From Paenibacillus sp. (GTDB lineage: Bacteria > Bacillota > Bacilli > Paenibacillales > YIM-B00363): a stretch of DNA of 64,000 bases. The notes under the pieces are model-generated. The model saw only the letters and a program-made list of their open reading frames with translations. It was not told where the DNA came from and did no database searches. The DNA lies in contig NZ_DASQNA010000030.1 in the NCBI RefSeq assembly GCF_035645195.1, positions 186,001-250,000 on the forward strand. The letters are read 5' to 3'. Below, piece after piece: positions 35,428 through 43,825 of this stretch. Position 1 is the first letter of the stretch; every line of letters begins with the position of its first letter. The position numbers and the translations under genes were made by a program.

Positions 35428-36630
35428 CCACTCGAATTGAATCATCGCGGCAGCCGCTTTCGCGCGGGCCTCCGCCTCCTCGGCGCTGTCTCCGACGGCG
35501 ATAACGCAGCCGTATCGATCGGCCATCGAGCGCGGCGGATGGAGCGGCCGTCCGGCGACGTCGCGCATGAACGCTTCCTCGACGCCCGGCGCCTGCCGCG
35601 CCTCCTCCACGCCTTGAACCGCGCGGCATCGTCCCGCGCGGTCCGCCGTCACGTAGCGGGCGTAGGCGAAGCGGTCCCGCGTCGGCTGCACGTCCGGCTC
35701 TTCGCCGAGCCACATGCGAAGCGTCGCTGCGGCCGTATCGACGCCGGTCGCAATGTGGATGAACCGGTTCATGAAGCCTCCCGAGAGGCGCGAATTGATT
35801 TCGACGAGCTTCCACGTTCCGCGAACGAAGCGCAGCTCGAGATGGCAGGAACCGGTCCTCAGGCCGATCCGTTCCACGATCGCGGCCGCCGCTTCTTCGA
35901 GCGACCGGAACGACGGCGAGGCGCGGTCTCGCACGATGCTGTAGCCTTTGACGATAAATTTGCCGCCCTCGTACTCCACATCCTGCCGAATGACGGCGAC
36001 GAGATGAGCCGCCCCTTCGTACACGAGAACCTCGGTCAAATATTGCGGTCCGTCCAAATACTCTTCCACGAGCGCCGGCGCCGCCTTCGAGGGGGACAGC
36101 CGGTTCGCCGCCTGCGCCAATTCGGCGGAGTCGGTCGCGAAGTATACGTCCTTGGAGCCTCCCGAGTTCGGGCGCTTCAGGATGAGCGGCAAGCGAGCTT
36201 CGAGCTCGCCGAGCGCGGACGGATGATTGTCCGTGAGAATCGCATAATAAGGATTATTAGGCATGCCTTCGAGCCGCTTTCGAACCGCGGCTTTATCGCG
36301 CATGCGCCGGTACGCCGCCGTCGTGAACGCGCCGACCCCCAGCGCATCGTTCAGCAGGCAGGCGGTATAGACATGCCGCTCCGAGAAGCTGACGACGGCA
36401 GCCACGTCGATGCCCGCCGCGCGGAGCCGCTCGATTTCGGCCGCTCCGTCCCGGAACCTCAGCGGCTTGACGTACCGGACGGATGCGGCTTCGGGGATGG
36501 CGGCGGCGCTGCGGGGGAGCGCAGGGTTGGTCGTCAGCACGTGGACGGCATACCCCATGCTCGCAGCCGCGGCAAGCGCGTCGCGGCTCCCGCCCTGGAT
36601 TTCCATCCCGAGAAACAAAATCGCTTTCAC
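35416..36630 (-). CDS. ATP-grasp ligase-like protein
   Basis: 404 residues. An N-terminal Rossmann-like pre-grasp domain starts MKAILFLGMEIQGGSRDALA. The ATP-grasp core has PLILKRPNSGGSKDVYFATD (nucleotide Lys region), APALVEEYLDGPQYLTEVLV, and the metal site TWKLVEINSRLSGGFMNRFI. The C-terminal domain resembles that of carboxylate-amine ligases of the LNS2 / BacD type. It probably ligates an acid to an amine with ATP; substrates unknown. Start is GTG with GGGGAGGT, overlapping the previous stop by 4 bp (GTGA). Confidence 0.88.
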   Translation of the reverse strand: MKAILFLGMEIQGGSRDALAAAASMGYAVHVLTTNPALPRSAAAIPEAASVRYVKPLRFRDGAAEIERLRAAGIDVAAVVSFSERHVYTACLLNDALGVGAFTTAAYRRMRDKAAVRKRLEGMPNNPYYAILTDNHPSALGELEARLPLILKRPNSGGSKDVYFATDSAELAQAANRLSPSKAAPALVEEYLDGPQYLTEVLVYEGAAHLVAVIRQDVEYEGGKFIVKGYSIVRDRASPSFRSLEEAAAAIVERIGLRTGSCHLELRFVRGTWKLVEINSRLSGGFMNRFIHIATGVDTAAATLRMWLGEEPDVQPTRDRFAYARYVTADRAGRCRAVQGVEEARQAPGVEEAFMRDVAGRPLHPPRSMADRYGCVIAVGDSAEEAEARAKAAAAMIQFEWEQP

Positions 36631-37646
36631 TCGTACCTCCCCCTGAAGAAGACCCGCAGCCGCTTCGTGTCCAAAACCGGCTGGAATTTGTTTTTGAAGG
36701 CGCGCAATCCGCCCGAGACGCCGGCGTCGTGGCCGAGATTGATCAGCTCCGCGTCCGGATGAAGCCGGTGCACCTCTTTAGCGATTTCGATATACATGAC
36801 GGACGACGCACCGGGGAACCGCTTGCGATATTTCAGCCAGGTGAACCAGCCCTGCCCGTTGGGCGAAATGCCGCAGATGCCCGCGGCGGCGATCGTTCCG
36901 CCGACGTCGAGCACGAGCACCGATTGCCCGAGAGGCGCGGCATGATTCAGCAAATTATTGAAAAAGACGTCGTCCCATACCTTTGTATATTTAGCTCCGG
37001 CCGACTCGTTCCACTCCCGTTTCAGCTCCAGCAGCGCGTCTCGGTCCCGTTCCTCCGCGCGCCGGACGCGCGCCTCCGGGAATTCGTGTTCGAATCGGCG
37101 GAGAGCGTAGCGAACGGGGCGGAATTCGCTGCCCGGCAGCGTCAGCAGCTCGCGCACGGAGGCATGCCGTTCCATGCCGTCCAGCACGACGCACCGGAAA
37201 TAGTTCCGAAATACGCGGGACCGCGACAAGAAGGCGTATTGCAAGTCATCGATGACGCGTACCCTTGTGCGGGTGTTCTTAGAGCGATTCCACTCGCGGC
37301 AGAACGACATCGCCTTCAACAGGACGCCGGCCACATGGTCCGGAGAGCCCGGCCCGAGCGGCAGGATCGGCAGATGCAGCGTATCGTACCGGCGATGATA
37401 TTTGAACAGCGCAAGCATGCCGTCGATTTCCTTCCACAGCACGACGGAGCCCGGCCCCGGATTGCCCCAGATATAAGCGAAATTCGAGGAGAACACGGTG
37501 ATCGGATAGTCGGAGGCGGCCGCGTATGCATCGTACATGCCGCGTTCCTCCAGCTCGAGCCGCCGGAACGTCCAATCCCCGAGCGTGACGGTTTGCGCAT
37601 CGGCACCCAAAGCCGGCACCCCCCATAGATTCATAGTCAACTTCAT
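36627..37646 (-). CDS. DUF2156 / GNAT-type acyl- or aminoacyl-transferase-like protein
   Basis: About 339 residues. DWTFRRLELEERGMYDAYAA, ITVFSSNFAYIWGNPGPGSV and DALLELKREWNESAGAKYTK are the pattern of the DUF2156 domain, the C-terminal catalytic domain of phosphatidylglycerol lysyltransferases. It ends with GASSVMYIEIAKEVHR and LGHDAGVSGGLRAFKNKFQP. Such domains transfer amino acids from charged tRNA or acyl groups. The start is uncertain: ATG 37646 has no good ribosome site, ATG 37634 neither, and a TTG further in follows GGGGGG. It is coupled to the ATP-grasp gene. Confidence 0.82.
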   Translation of the reverse strand: MKLTMNLWGVPALGADAQTVTLGDWTFRRLELEERGMYDAYAAASDYPITVFSSNFAYIWGNPGPGSVVLWKEIDGMLALFKYHRRYDTLHLPILPLGPGSPDHVAGVLLKAMSFCREWNRSKNTRTRVRVIDDLQYAFLSRSRVFRNYFRCVVLDGMERHASVRELLTLPGSEFRPVRYALRRFEHEFPEARVRRAEERDRDALLELKREWNESAGAKYTKVWDDVFFNNLLNHAAPLGQSVLVLDVGGTIAAAGICGISPNGQGWFTWLKYRKRFPGASSVMYIEIAKEVHRLHPDAELINLGHDAGVSGGLRAFKNKFQPVLDTKRLRVFFRGRYE

Positions 37647-37816
37647 AAATATAGTAAGAGCCGAGCCGTCGCTCTGCTTGGACGAACGACGCGGCGCTGG
37701 AGCGGATTTCCGGGTGCTGCCAACATTTCGAACGGGATGACGACAAGCAAGCGCTGCTCGGCCAGAAAATAAGCTGCTCCGAATTGCGCGCGTCATTTCC
37801 GAATAAACGATACTCC

Positions 37817-37846
37817 CCCGTTTCCGAGGCGGAACGGGTTTTTTTT
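37817..37846 (+). terminator. Orphan + strand terminator
   Basis: CCCGTTTCC/GGAACGGG hairpin followed by eight T on the + strand, though no + strand gene ends nearby. Confidence 0.6.
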
Positions 37847-37929
37847 GTGCGTTTGTCCGCGGGTATTCATCCATTCCGCCGCCCCTCCGCCGTCATCTAA
37901 TGAAGGAGCGAAGGAGTTGATGCTGCGCC

Positions 37930-39291
37930 ATGCCCGCCAATCTGAAGATTGTCGTAGACGACGGCGATGTGAATCGGTTGACGATCAGCCCCGCGATCGG
38001 CGGGCCGCACCCGGAATGGATCGTCGTCAGCTTCGGAGTGAAAACAATGTCGTGCCGCGTACGCTGGACGGACGCAAACCTGTTCGACGGCGGCGACATC
38101 GTTTGCCGGTTGCCCGCCGACGTGCAAGCGTATTTAAAAATACCGTTAGACCTTTCGTATCCATACCGTTGGGACGGCAAAACGCTGACGATCGGCCCGA
38201 CGATCGGCTTGTTGTTCGGCCGGAATGCCGGAAACTATACTTCAGAATTCATGGAAAAGCACTACGCCGATCGGATGCTGGCGTATCCCGAGTTCGGCGG
38301 CTTGGTGGTGGCGTATTCGATCAATGCCGTCGATTGGACGACGCAGACCGTCACAGGGTTGTATTATCACCCGGTTAAGAAGCGATGGGTTGCCTGCCGG
38401 ACGACGCTGCCCAAGGTGACGTACAGGCGGCATATCGGGCAGCCGAACATCAAAGCGTTCCGCGAGGCGGTGGTCCGCTCCGGCGGCATCATGTTCAACA
38501 CTGCCCGGTTTTCGAAATGGGAAATGCACCGCATCGTCGGCGACAACCCCATCCTCCGGCAATACATTCCTCCTACGATCCGTGTGAAAAACGCCGACCG
38601 GCTGTATCAATTCCTGAAGCAGCACGGCTCCGTCATCATCAAGCCCGTGTTCAGCTCGAGAGGGAAGGGCATCGCGACGCTTCGACGGCTGGATGATGGC
38701 ATTCGGATCATCGAATATTCGGTCGAGCGGCGCGTCGGGCGGCTCGTCGAGCCGGAGAAGCTGGGCGAATGGCTGGAGGCCGCGTACGGAAGGGCGAGGC
38801 GAAAGCCGATCGCGCAAAAGCTCATTCCGATCGCCACCGTCGGCGGCGCCGTATTCGACATTCGCGTCGTCATGCAGCGCAACGTCCGGGGCGAATGGGC
38901 GAGCTCCGGCATCGAATGCCGGGTGGCGGCGACGAATAAGGAGATTTCGAACCTGGCCGCAGGAGGCCGGGCGGCGGCGATCGAGGATGCGTTTCGCCGC
39001 ATGGATGCGCCGGTCGGCGACGTTGCGAAGCTTCAGGAGGAGATCGCGTATTTTTGCCGGCAATTCTGCTTCTGGATGGATCAACTGGAAGGCCATCGGT
39101 TCGTGGAATACGGCATCGACCTCGCGGTGGACCGAAACGGCAAGCTGTGGTTTATCGAAGCGAATTTCCGCCCAGGCTACCAGGGCTTTCGCACGTTCGA
39201 CGAAGCGGCGTTCCGCCGCATCTCGGCGCAGCCGCTTCGGTATGCGGCCGCGGTGCAGGGGTTTGCCGTGACATCGCCGGATCAGGATTGA
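37930..39291 (+). CDS. YheC/YheD-family spore coat-associated ATP-grasp protein
   Basis: 453 residues. An N-terminal beta-rich region (1-95) is followed by TIGPTIGLLFGRNAGNYTSE and EFGGLVVAYSINAVDW, then an ATP-grasp domain: FSKWEMHRIVGDNPILRQYI, GSVIIKPVFSSRGKGIATL, VFDIRVVMQRNVRGEWA and LWFIEANFRPGYQGF (metal-binding Glu/Asn). In Bacillus YheC and YheD are spore-coat-associated and of unknown substrate. AAGGAGTTG precedes the ATG. It is followed 20 bp later by a paralogue. Confidence 0.9.
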   Translation: MPANLKIVVDDGDVNRLTISPAIGGPHPEWIVVSFGVKTMSCRVRWTDANLFDGGDIVCRLPADVQAYLKIPLDLSYPYRWDGKTLTIGPTIGLLFGRNAGNYTSEFMEKHYADRMLAYPEFGGLVVAYSINAVDWTTQTVTGLYYHPVKKRWVACRTTLPKVTYRRHIGQPNIKAFREAVVRSGGIMFNTARFSKWEMHRIVGDNPILRQYIPPTIRVKNADRLYQFLKQHGSVIIKPVFSSRGKGIATLRRLDDGIRIIEYSVERRVGRLVEPEKLGEWLEAAYGRARRKPIAQKLIPIATVGGAVFDIRVVMQRNVRGEWASSGIECRVAATNKEISNLAAGGRAAAIEDAFRRMDAPVGDVAKLQEEIAYFCRQFCFWMDQLEGHRFVEYGIDLAVDRNGKLWFIEANFRPGYQGFRTFDEAAFRRISAQPLRYAAAVQGFAVTSPDQD

Positions 39292-39310
39292 GCGAGAGGG
39301 GGAGAGGACG

Positions 39311-40651
39311 ATTCGCATTCGGTGGAACGATACGTCGGATTTAGAAGTGCGGGTACCCGCTTCATGGCTTCGGGAGAGCGGATGGGCGGAGCACCGGACG
39401 ATATTCGTCAAGTTCGGCGCCTGGGAGACCGCATGCCGGGTGCGCGCGGGCGGCGGGGCGGACGACGCGGATGAACTGTGGCTGCCCAAGGCCGTTCTCG
39501 GCGGCGTCCGCCTCCCCGAAGGGCTGCGGCTCGAAGCGCGCCGCGGCGCGGACCGGCTGGACATCGGCCCCGTCGTCGGGCTGCTCGCTTCGTTCCGGGA
39601 CCGGGACATGACCGACGCGGCGCTGGAGCGCTGGCTCCCGTACGTCGGGGAATACGCGAAGATCGGCGGCTTGATCGTCGCGTTCAGTTTGGAGGGCATG
39701 ATAGACGATGAGCGGAAGGCGATCGGCTGCGCGTACGACCCGGTCTCGGGCGGCTGGGTGCGGGGCGTGTACCCGCTGCCTGCCGCTTTGTACTTGCGCC
39801 GAGCCAAAATCGGCATGTACGCGCATCGCCGGCTTTACAAGCTGTTCGGCAGGCGGTTTTTCAACGCGTACGCCTTCTCGAAATGGGAGATGTACTGCTG
39901 GCTGCGCGATTCTTCCGTCGGCCGCTTCCTGCCGGAGACGGCGCCGCTCGGCGACGAACGACAGGCGGAGGCGCTGTTCGAGAAGTACGGCAAACTGTTC
40001 CTAAAGCACACGACCGGTTTCCGGGGCGTCGGCATCTATACGGCGGAGCGGCGAGGGGACGGCGTCGCGCTCTCGACCGGCTCCGGCGAGGAGTGGACGA
40101 CGCGGACGCTGCCGGATTGGGGCGAGACGTACCGAACGCTGCTCGCGGAGGTCGACGCGAACGCGTATCTCGCGCAGCAGGCCGTTCCGCTGGCGAAGCT
40201 GAACGACCGGGTCATGGATTTTCGCGTCGTCGCGCAGAAGGACGAAGCCGGCGAATGGCGGGCCCAGGCGCTTATCGCCAGGTCCGGGCCGGCCGGGAGC
40301 CGCGTGAGCAACGTATCCCGCGGCGGGGCGGCGCAGCCCGCGTTGACGGCGCTGGAGACGTACATCGGCGACCGCCACGCGGCCCGGCGCGCCTGCGAAG
40401 ACTTCGCGGAGCTGGCGCTGGCCGCCGCCGCGGAGACGGAACGGCGCAGCGGGTTCCATTACGGCAATTTCGGGATGGACATCGCGCTCGACCGGTTCGG
40501 CTCGCTGTGGCTCTTGGAAATCAACAATGTGTACCCGGATCCGACGATCGCGCTCGACGCGAACGAGCCGGAGCTGTTCGCGAAGATCATGGCGGCTCCG
40601 CTTCGGTACGCAAGGACGTTGTCGGGCTTCGGCCCCTCGAGCATACCGTAG
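39311..40651 (+). CDS. YheC/YheD-family ATP-grasp protein, second copy
   Basis: 446 residues if translation starts at ATT 39311. Parallel to the first copy: LDIGPVVGLLASFRDRD, KIGGLIVAFSLEGMIDDERK, FSKWEMYCWLRDSSVGRFLP, GKLFLKHTTGFRGVGIYTA, VMDFRVVAQKDEAGEWRAQA and LWLLEINNVYPDP. GTG 39347 is the first standard start, but it lacks a ribosome site and would remove the first beta strand, which aligns with the first copy (IRIRWNDTSDLEV). ATT 39311 has GGGGGAGAGG just upstream, so an ATT start is likely. A terminator follows. Confidence 0.87.
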   Translation: MRIRWNDTSDLEVRVPASWLRESGWAEHRTIFVKFGAWETACRVRAGGGADDADELWLPKAVLGGVRLPEGLRLEARRGADRLDIGPVVGLLASFRDRDMTDAALERWLPYVGEYAKIGGLIVAFSLEGMIDDERKAIGCAYDPVSGGWVRGVYPLPAALYLRRAKIGMYAHRRLYKLFGRRFFNAYAFSKWEMYCWLRDSSVGRFLPETAPLGDERQAEALFEKYGKLFLKHTTGFRGVGIYTAERRGDGVALSTGSGEEWTTRTLPDWGETYRTLLAEVDANAYLAQQAVPLAKLNDRVMDFRVVAQKDEAGEWRAQALIARSGPAGSRVSNVSRGGAAQPALTALETYIGDRHAARRACEDFAELALAAAAETERRSGFHYGNFGMDIALDRFGSLWLLEINNVYPDPTIALDANEPELFAKIMAAPLRYARTLSGFGPSSIP

Positions 40652-40678
40652 GCATTCGCCGCGGTATGCTTTTTTTTT
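40640..40678. terminator. Terminator between the YheC/D gene and hxlR-1
   Basis: AGCATACCG/CGGTATGCT stem followed by nine T on the + strand; serves the end of both convergent genes. Confidence 0.85.
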
Positions 40679-41030
40679 ACGATTCGCCTTCCGCGTCGCC
40701 CCGTTGGCGGCGGTGCTCGATCCCCCAAGCGCACATGGCGGACAAGACCGGGTCGAGCGACCGCCCGTACGCGCTGATCGAATATTCCACTTTCGGAGGG
40801 ACCTCCGGGTACGAGCGCCTTTCGATCAGGCCGTCGTCCTCCAATTCCCGCAGCTGGCTCGCCAGCATGCCGTGCGTCACTTCCGGCATTCGCCGCCTCA
40901 GCTCGCCGAACCGCATCGTCCCTTCGCGCAGCAAGAAGTGAAGGATCAGCGGCTTCCATTTGCCGCCGATCGCGCGGAGGGTCGCCGCGATCCCGTTCGT
41001 GTCCAACGTATTTCCGCCCGTCGAAGGCAT
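40677..41030 (-). CDS. HxlR-family transcriptional regulator
   Basis: 117 residues. The winged helix has the family pattern RAIGGKWKPLILHFLLREG, GELRRRMPEVTHGMLASQLR and YPEVPPKVEYSISAYGRSLD. No conserved N-terminal cysteine of the YodB/HypR redox type is seen near residue 6; the only Cys is late (SAMCAWG). Start ATG 41030 follows GGGAGGA. It is divergent from the MFS exporter, and a large dyad lies between them, so it probably controls the exporter and itself. Confidence 0.92.
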   Translation of the reverse strand: MPSTGGNTLDTNGIAATLRAIGGKWKPLILHFLLREGTMRFGELRRRMPEVTHGMLASQLRELEDDGLIERRSYPEVPPKVEYSISAYGRSLDPVLSAMCAWGIEHRRQRGDAEGES

Positions 41031-41120
41031 GCTCGTTCCTCCCGCAGTCCTCAAATTTCGCCGATCGATCCTAGCGTGCTTCTATTATGACAAACTTCCC
41101 GGAAGCCGGATACGGCCGAA

Positions 41121-41162
41121 AAGTACGTTTTTTCGTACTCGGTACGAAAAAAGAGCGTACTT
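41121..41162. promoter_or_regulatory. Large dyad between hxlR-1 and the MFS exporter
   Basis: Inner perfect inverted repeat TTTTTTCGTAC / GTACGAAAAAA (41128-41138, 41142-41152, 3-bp centre) is flanked by outer AAGTACG (41121-41127) and CGTACTT (41156-41162). Candidate HxlR operator. A further palindrome CGTACGTACG lies at 41195-41204. Confidence 0.7.
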
Positions 41163-41233
41163 CCGCGGGGTCCCGGACTGCCGCATAATCGAACCGTACG
41201 TACGATTCGACAAAACGGAGAGGGGTTTCGCAA

Positions 41234-42670
41234 GTGAACCATATCGGAAGAACGAACGCCAAGGCCGCGCTGACGCTGCTGTGCACGGCTCAAATGATGA
41301 TTTTAACGGATACGTCCATCGTGCACGTCGCGCTGCCGTCGATCGGGGACGCGCTGGGCGCGTCGGCCGCGGAGCTGCAGTGGGTCGTTACCGCGTACAC
41401 GCTGCTTTTCGGAGGGTGCATGCTGATCGGCGGACGGGCGGGGGATTTGCTCGGCATGAGGCGCATGCTGATGGCCGGGATGACGGTATTCACGCTCGCG
41501 TCCATGCTCGGCGGGTGGGCGCAGTCGGAGGCGACGCTGATCGCGGCTCGCGCGCTGCAGGGACTCGGGGCCGCGCTGCTGGCGCCGTCCGTCGTGTCGC
41601 TCGCTTCGGTTTTGTTTCCCGAAGGCCCGGAACGCTATCGGGCGCTCGGCGCGATCGGCGCCGTCAACGCCGTCGGATTTTCGCTCGGACTCCTGCTTGG
41701 CGGCTCGCTGACGGAGGCGTTCGGCTGGCCGTCCGTCTTCTTCGTCAACGTGCCGTTCGGCATCGCGTTCCTCGCCTTGGCGCCCCGTCTCCTGCCGGAC
41801 AACCCCGTTCGGCGGCAGCCACTGGACGTCCAGGGGGCGGCGGCGGCGACGGCCGGCCTGACGATGTTCGTCCTCGCGTTCTCGCTCGCGGATGCGCATG
41901 GGCTCTTGTCCGCCCCCGTCGGGCTGCTGTTGGCGGGCGCGGCGGGGCTGCTGGCCTTGTTCGTTCGCATCGAGCGGCGGGCGGATTACCCGATGGTACC
42001 GCTGCGGCTGTTCGGCAACCGGGGACTCGTCGGGGCGAACGCGGCTACCGTCGTGTTCGGCGCGGTGATCGCCCCCATGTTTTTCTTTCTCACCTTCTAT
42101 TTGCAGAACGTGCTCGGCTTCGACTCGCTGTCGACGGGGCTTGCGTTCCTGCCCCATAGCCTGCTCGTTTGGATCGCGACCGGCATCGCGTCGAAGGCGG
42201 TGGCGCGGCACGGCGCGCGGCGCGTATTGCTGTGCGGCATGACGGCGTTCGGCATGGGGTTCGCGTGGCTGACGTTCATTACGCCGGAACGGGGGTACTG
42301 GACCGCGGTGCTGCCGGGGACGCTGCTCGTCGGGCTGGGCGTCGCGACCGTCGTCGTGGCCGGCGTCATCGCGGCGACGTCGGACGTCGGACAACAGGAG
42401 CAGGGGCTCGCGTCCGGCTTGTGGAATACGGCGATCCCCGTCGGCTCCTCGATCGGCATGGCCGCGTCGTCGCTGGCGGTCGAGCTGCGCGTCGAACGGC
42501 TCGCGGCGCAGGCCGAGCCGGCGCTCGCTTACGTCGAAGGCATTCGCGCGTCCTTCTTCCTTGCGCTCGTATTCGTTGCGATCGGTTTCGTCAGCGTATA
42601 TGCGCTCATGAACCGGACGAAACGCGAAACGGCGAAGGCCGCGAAGCGCGGCGCCTCCGCCGTTCCGTAA
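41234..42670 (+). CDS. MFS multidrug exporter, DHA2 (EmrB/QacA) family
   Basis: 478 residues, 14 predicted membrane helices. Motifs: MMILTDTSIVHVALPSIGDA (motif D1-like acidic residue in helix 1), GGRAGDLLGMRRMLMAG (motif A), LIAARALQGLGAALLAPSVV (motif B) and NAVGFSLGLLLGGSLTE (motif C, antiporter). It uses proton exchange to expel drugs or metabolites. GTG start after GGAGAGGGG. Divergent from an HxlR regulator. Confidence 0.92.
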   Translation: MNHIGRTNAKAALTLLCTAQMMILTDTSIVHVALPSIGDALGASAAELQWVVTAYTLLFGGCMLIGGRAGDLLGMRRMLMAGMTVFTLASMLGGWAQSEATLIAARALQGLGAALLAPSVVSLASVLFPEGPERYRALGAIGAVNAVGFSLGLLLGGSLTEAFGWPSVFFVNVPFGIAFLALAPRLLPDNPVRRQPLDVQGAAAATAGLTMFVLAFSLADAHGLLSAPVGLLLAGAAGLLALFVRIERRADYPMVPLRLFGNRGLVGANAATVVFGAVIAPMFFFLTFYLQNVLGFDSLSTGLAFLPHSLLVWIATGIASKAVARHGARRVLLCGMTAFGMGFAWLTFITPERGYWTAVLPGTLLVGLGVATVVVAGVIAATSDVGQQEQGLASGLWNTAIPVGSSIGMAASSLAVELRVERLAAQAEPALAYVEGIRASFFLALVFVAIGFVSVYALMNRTKRETAKAAKRGASAVP

Positions 42671-42680
42671 TGGTCGTTAT

Positions 42681-43301
42681 TCAGGCGCGCAGCCGCGCGC
42701 CTTCCTTCACCCACCGGGCGATTTCGACAGTACGGCGAGCTTGGTGGCGGACCGCCTCCTGCACGTCGCTCGTCATATTTCCGTTCTGGTCGACCGTGGC
42801 GCTGACGCCGTACGGGTTGCCGCCGGCGGCGAACATCGAGCCGTCCGTATAGCCCGGAGCGGCGACGATCGCTCCCCAGTGGTACATCGACGTATACAGC
42901 GATAAGATCGTGGCTTCTTGGCCGCCGTGCGCGTTTTGCGCGGACGTCATCGCGCTGACGACTTTGTTGACGGTTTTCCCGCGGAACCATAAGCCGCCCG
43001 TCGTGTCCAAAAACTGCTTCATCTGCGCGGGCATGTTGCCGAAGCGCGTCGGCACGCTGAATAGGATTGCGTCCGCCCATTCGATATCGGCCAAAGCGAC
43101 TTCGGGCACCGACGCGGTTTCTTCAAGATGCGCCTTCCAAGCGTGATTCGCTTCGATGACGGAGGGCGGCGCGAGCTCGGGCACCTTCAGCACTTTCGCT
43201 TCGGCCCCTGCGGCCTTCGCGGCTTCGGCGGCCCAACGGGCCATGCGGTAATTCGTTCCGGTGGAGCTGTAATAAATAACTGCAACATTGACGTTCGACA
43301 T
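42681..43301 (-). CDS. wrbA: WrbA-type NAD(P)H:quinone oxidoreductase
   Basis: 206 residues. Flavodoxin-like FMN phosphate loop VAVIYYSSTGTNYRMARWAA, then the WrbA segments FSVPTRFGNMPAQMKQFLDT, GLWFRGKTVNKVVSAMTSAQ and HGGQEATILSLYTSMYHWG. It reduces quinones by two electrons, protecting against quinone cycling. Divergent from hxlR-2 with a shared operator region; convergent with the MFS exporter (10-bp gap). Confidence 0.94.
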   Translation of the reverse strand: MSNVNVAVIYYSSTGTNYRMARWAAEAAKAAGAEAKVLKVPELAPPSVIEANHAWKAHLEETASVPEVALADIEWADAILFSVPTRFGNMPAQMKQFLDTTGGLWFRGKTVNKVVSAMTSAQNAHGGQEATILSLYTSMYHWGAIVAAPGYTDGSMFAAGGNPYGVSATVDQNGNMTSDVQEAVRHQARRTVEIARWVKEGARLRA

Positions 43302-43342
43302 GAACTGTCACCTCGGCATAGGAATTGTAGTGCACATGAGGT

Positions 43343-43371
43343 ATTATGAGGGGAGACGCAGCGGGTGAATA
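43343..43371 (-). promoter_or_regulatory. wrbA promoter
   Basis: Minus strand: weak TATTCA (43371-43366), 17-bp spacer, CATAAT (43348-43343). Its -35 begins right after GTGCGTAC, exactly as at the aldo/keto reductase promoter. Confidence 0.55.
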
Positions 43372-43410
43372 GTACGCACTTTAACGTGGGATAGTCACCT
43401 GCAGGTAACT
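43371..43410. promoter_or_regulatory. Bipartite HxlR-type operator between wrbA and hxlR-2
   Basis: Half-site AGTACGCAC (43371-43379) and near-palindrome AGTCACCTGCAGGTAACT (43393-43410), starts 22 bp apart, identical in arrangement to 3535-3575. Confidence 0.75.
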
Positions 43411-43431
43411 ATCGGAAGGAGAGCGGGAGCG

Positions 43432-43761
43432 ATGGAACGAACGGAGCAGTGCGCGGGCGCCAAATCCGCCCTTGAAATGATCGGCGGCAAATGGAAGCCG
43501 CCGATCTTGTTTTTGTTGTCGCAGCGGGGGACGATTCGGTTCAACGAGCTGCTGCGCTCGATTCCGAACGTGACGCAGAAAATATTGACCGAAAATTTGC
43601 GGGAGCTGGAGGAGCACGGTCTCGTGACGCGCCGGGTGTACCCGGAGGTCCCGCCGCGCGTGGAATACGCGCTGACGGAATACGGGCGGAGCGCCGTTCC
43701 GATCGTCAATTCGCTCCAGCAATGGGGAAGTATGCATCGATCGAACCGGGAAGCGAAGTAA
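43432..43761 (+). CDS. HxlR-family transcriptional regulator, second copy
   Basis: 109 residues. Winged helix EMIGGKWKPPILFLLSQRGT, NELLRSIPNVTQKILTENLR, VYPEVPPRVEYALTEYGRSA. A cysteine lies at residue 5 (ERTEQCAGAK), the place of the redox-sensing Cys in YodB-type proteins (Cys6), so thiol-based sensing of quinones or aldehydes is plausible. Divergent wrbA encodes a quinone reductase, which fits. AAGGAGAG precedes the ATG. Confidence 0.92.
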   Translation: MERTEQCAGAKSALEMIGGKWKPPILFLLSQRGTIRFNELLRSIPNVTQKILTENLRELEEHGLVTRRVYPEVPPRVEYALTEYGRSAVPIVNSLQQWGSMHRSNREAK

Positions 43762-43780
43762 GCGCGCCCGCAGCGCCGAT

Positions 43781-43823
43781 GAACGAAAGAGAGCAGACGG
43801 ATCCCGTCTGCTCTCTTTCGTTC
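43781..43823. terminator. Perfect bidirectional terminator
   Basis: A perfect 20-bp stem with a 3-nt loop (ATC) between the convergent hxlR-2 and LuxR-type genes; the ends are GAACGAAAG and CTTTCGTTC. Confidence 0.85.
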
Positions 43824-43825
43824 GT

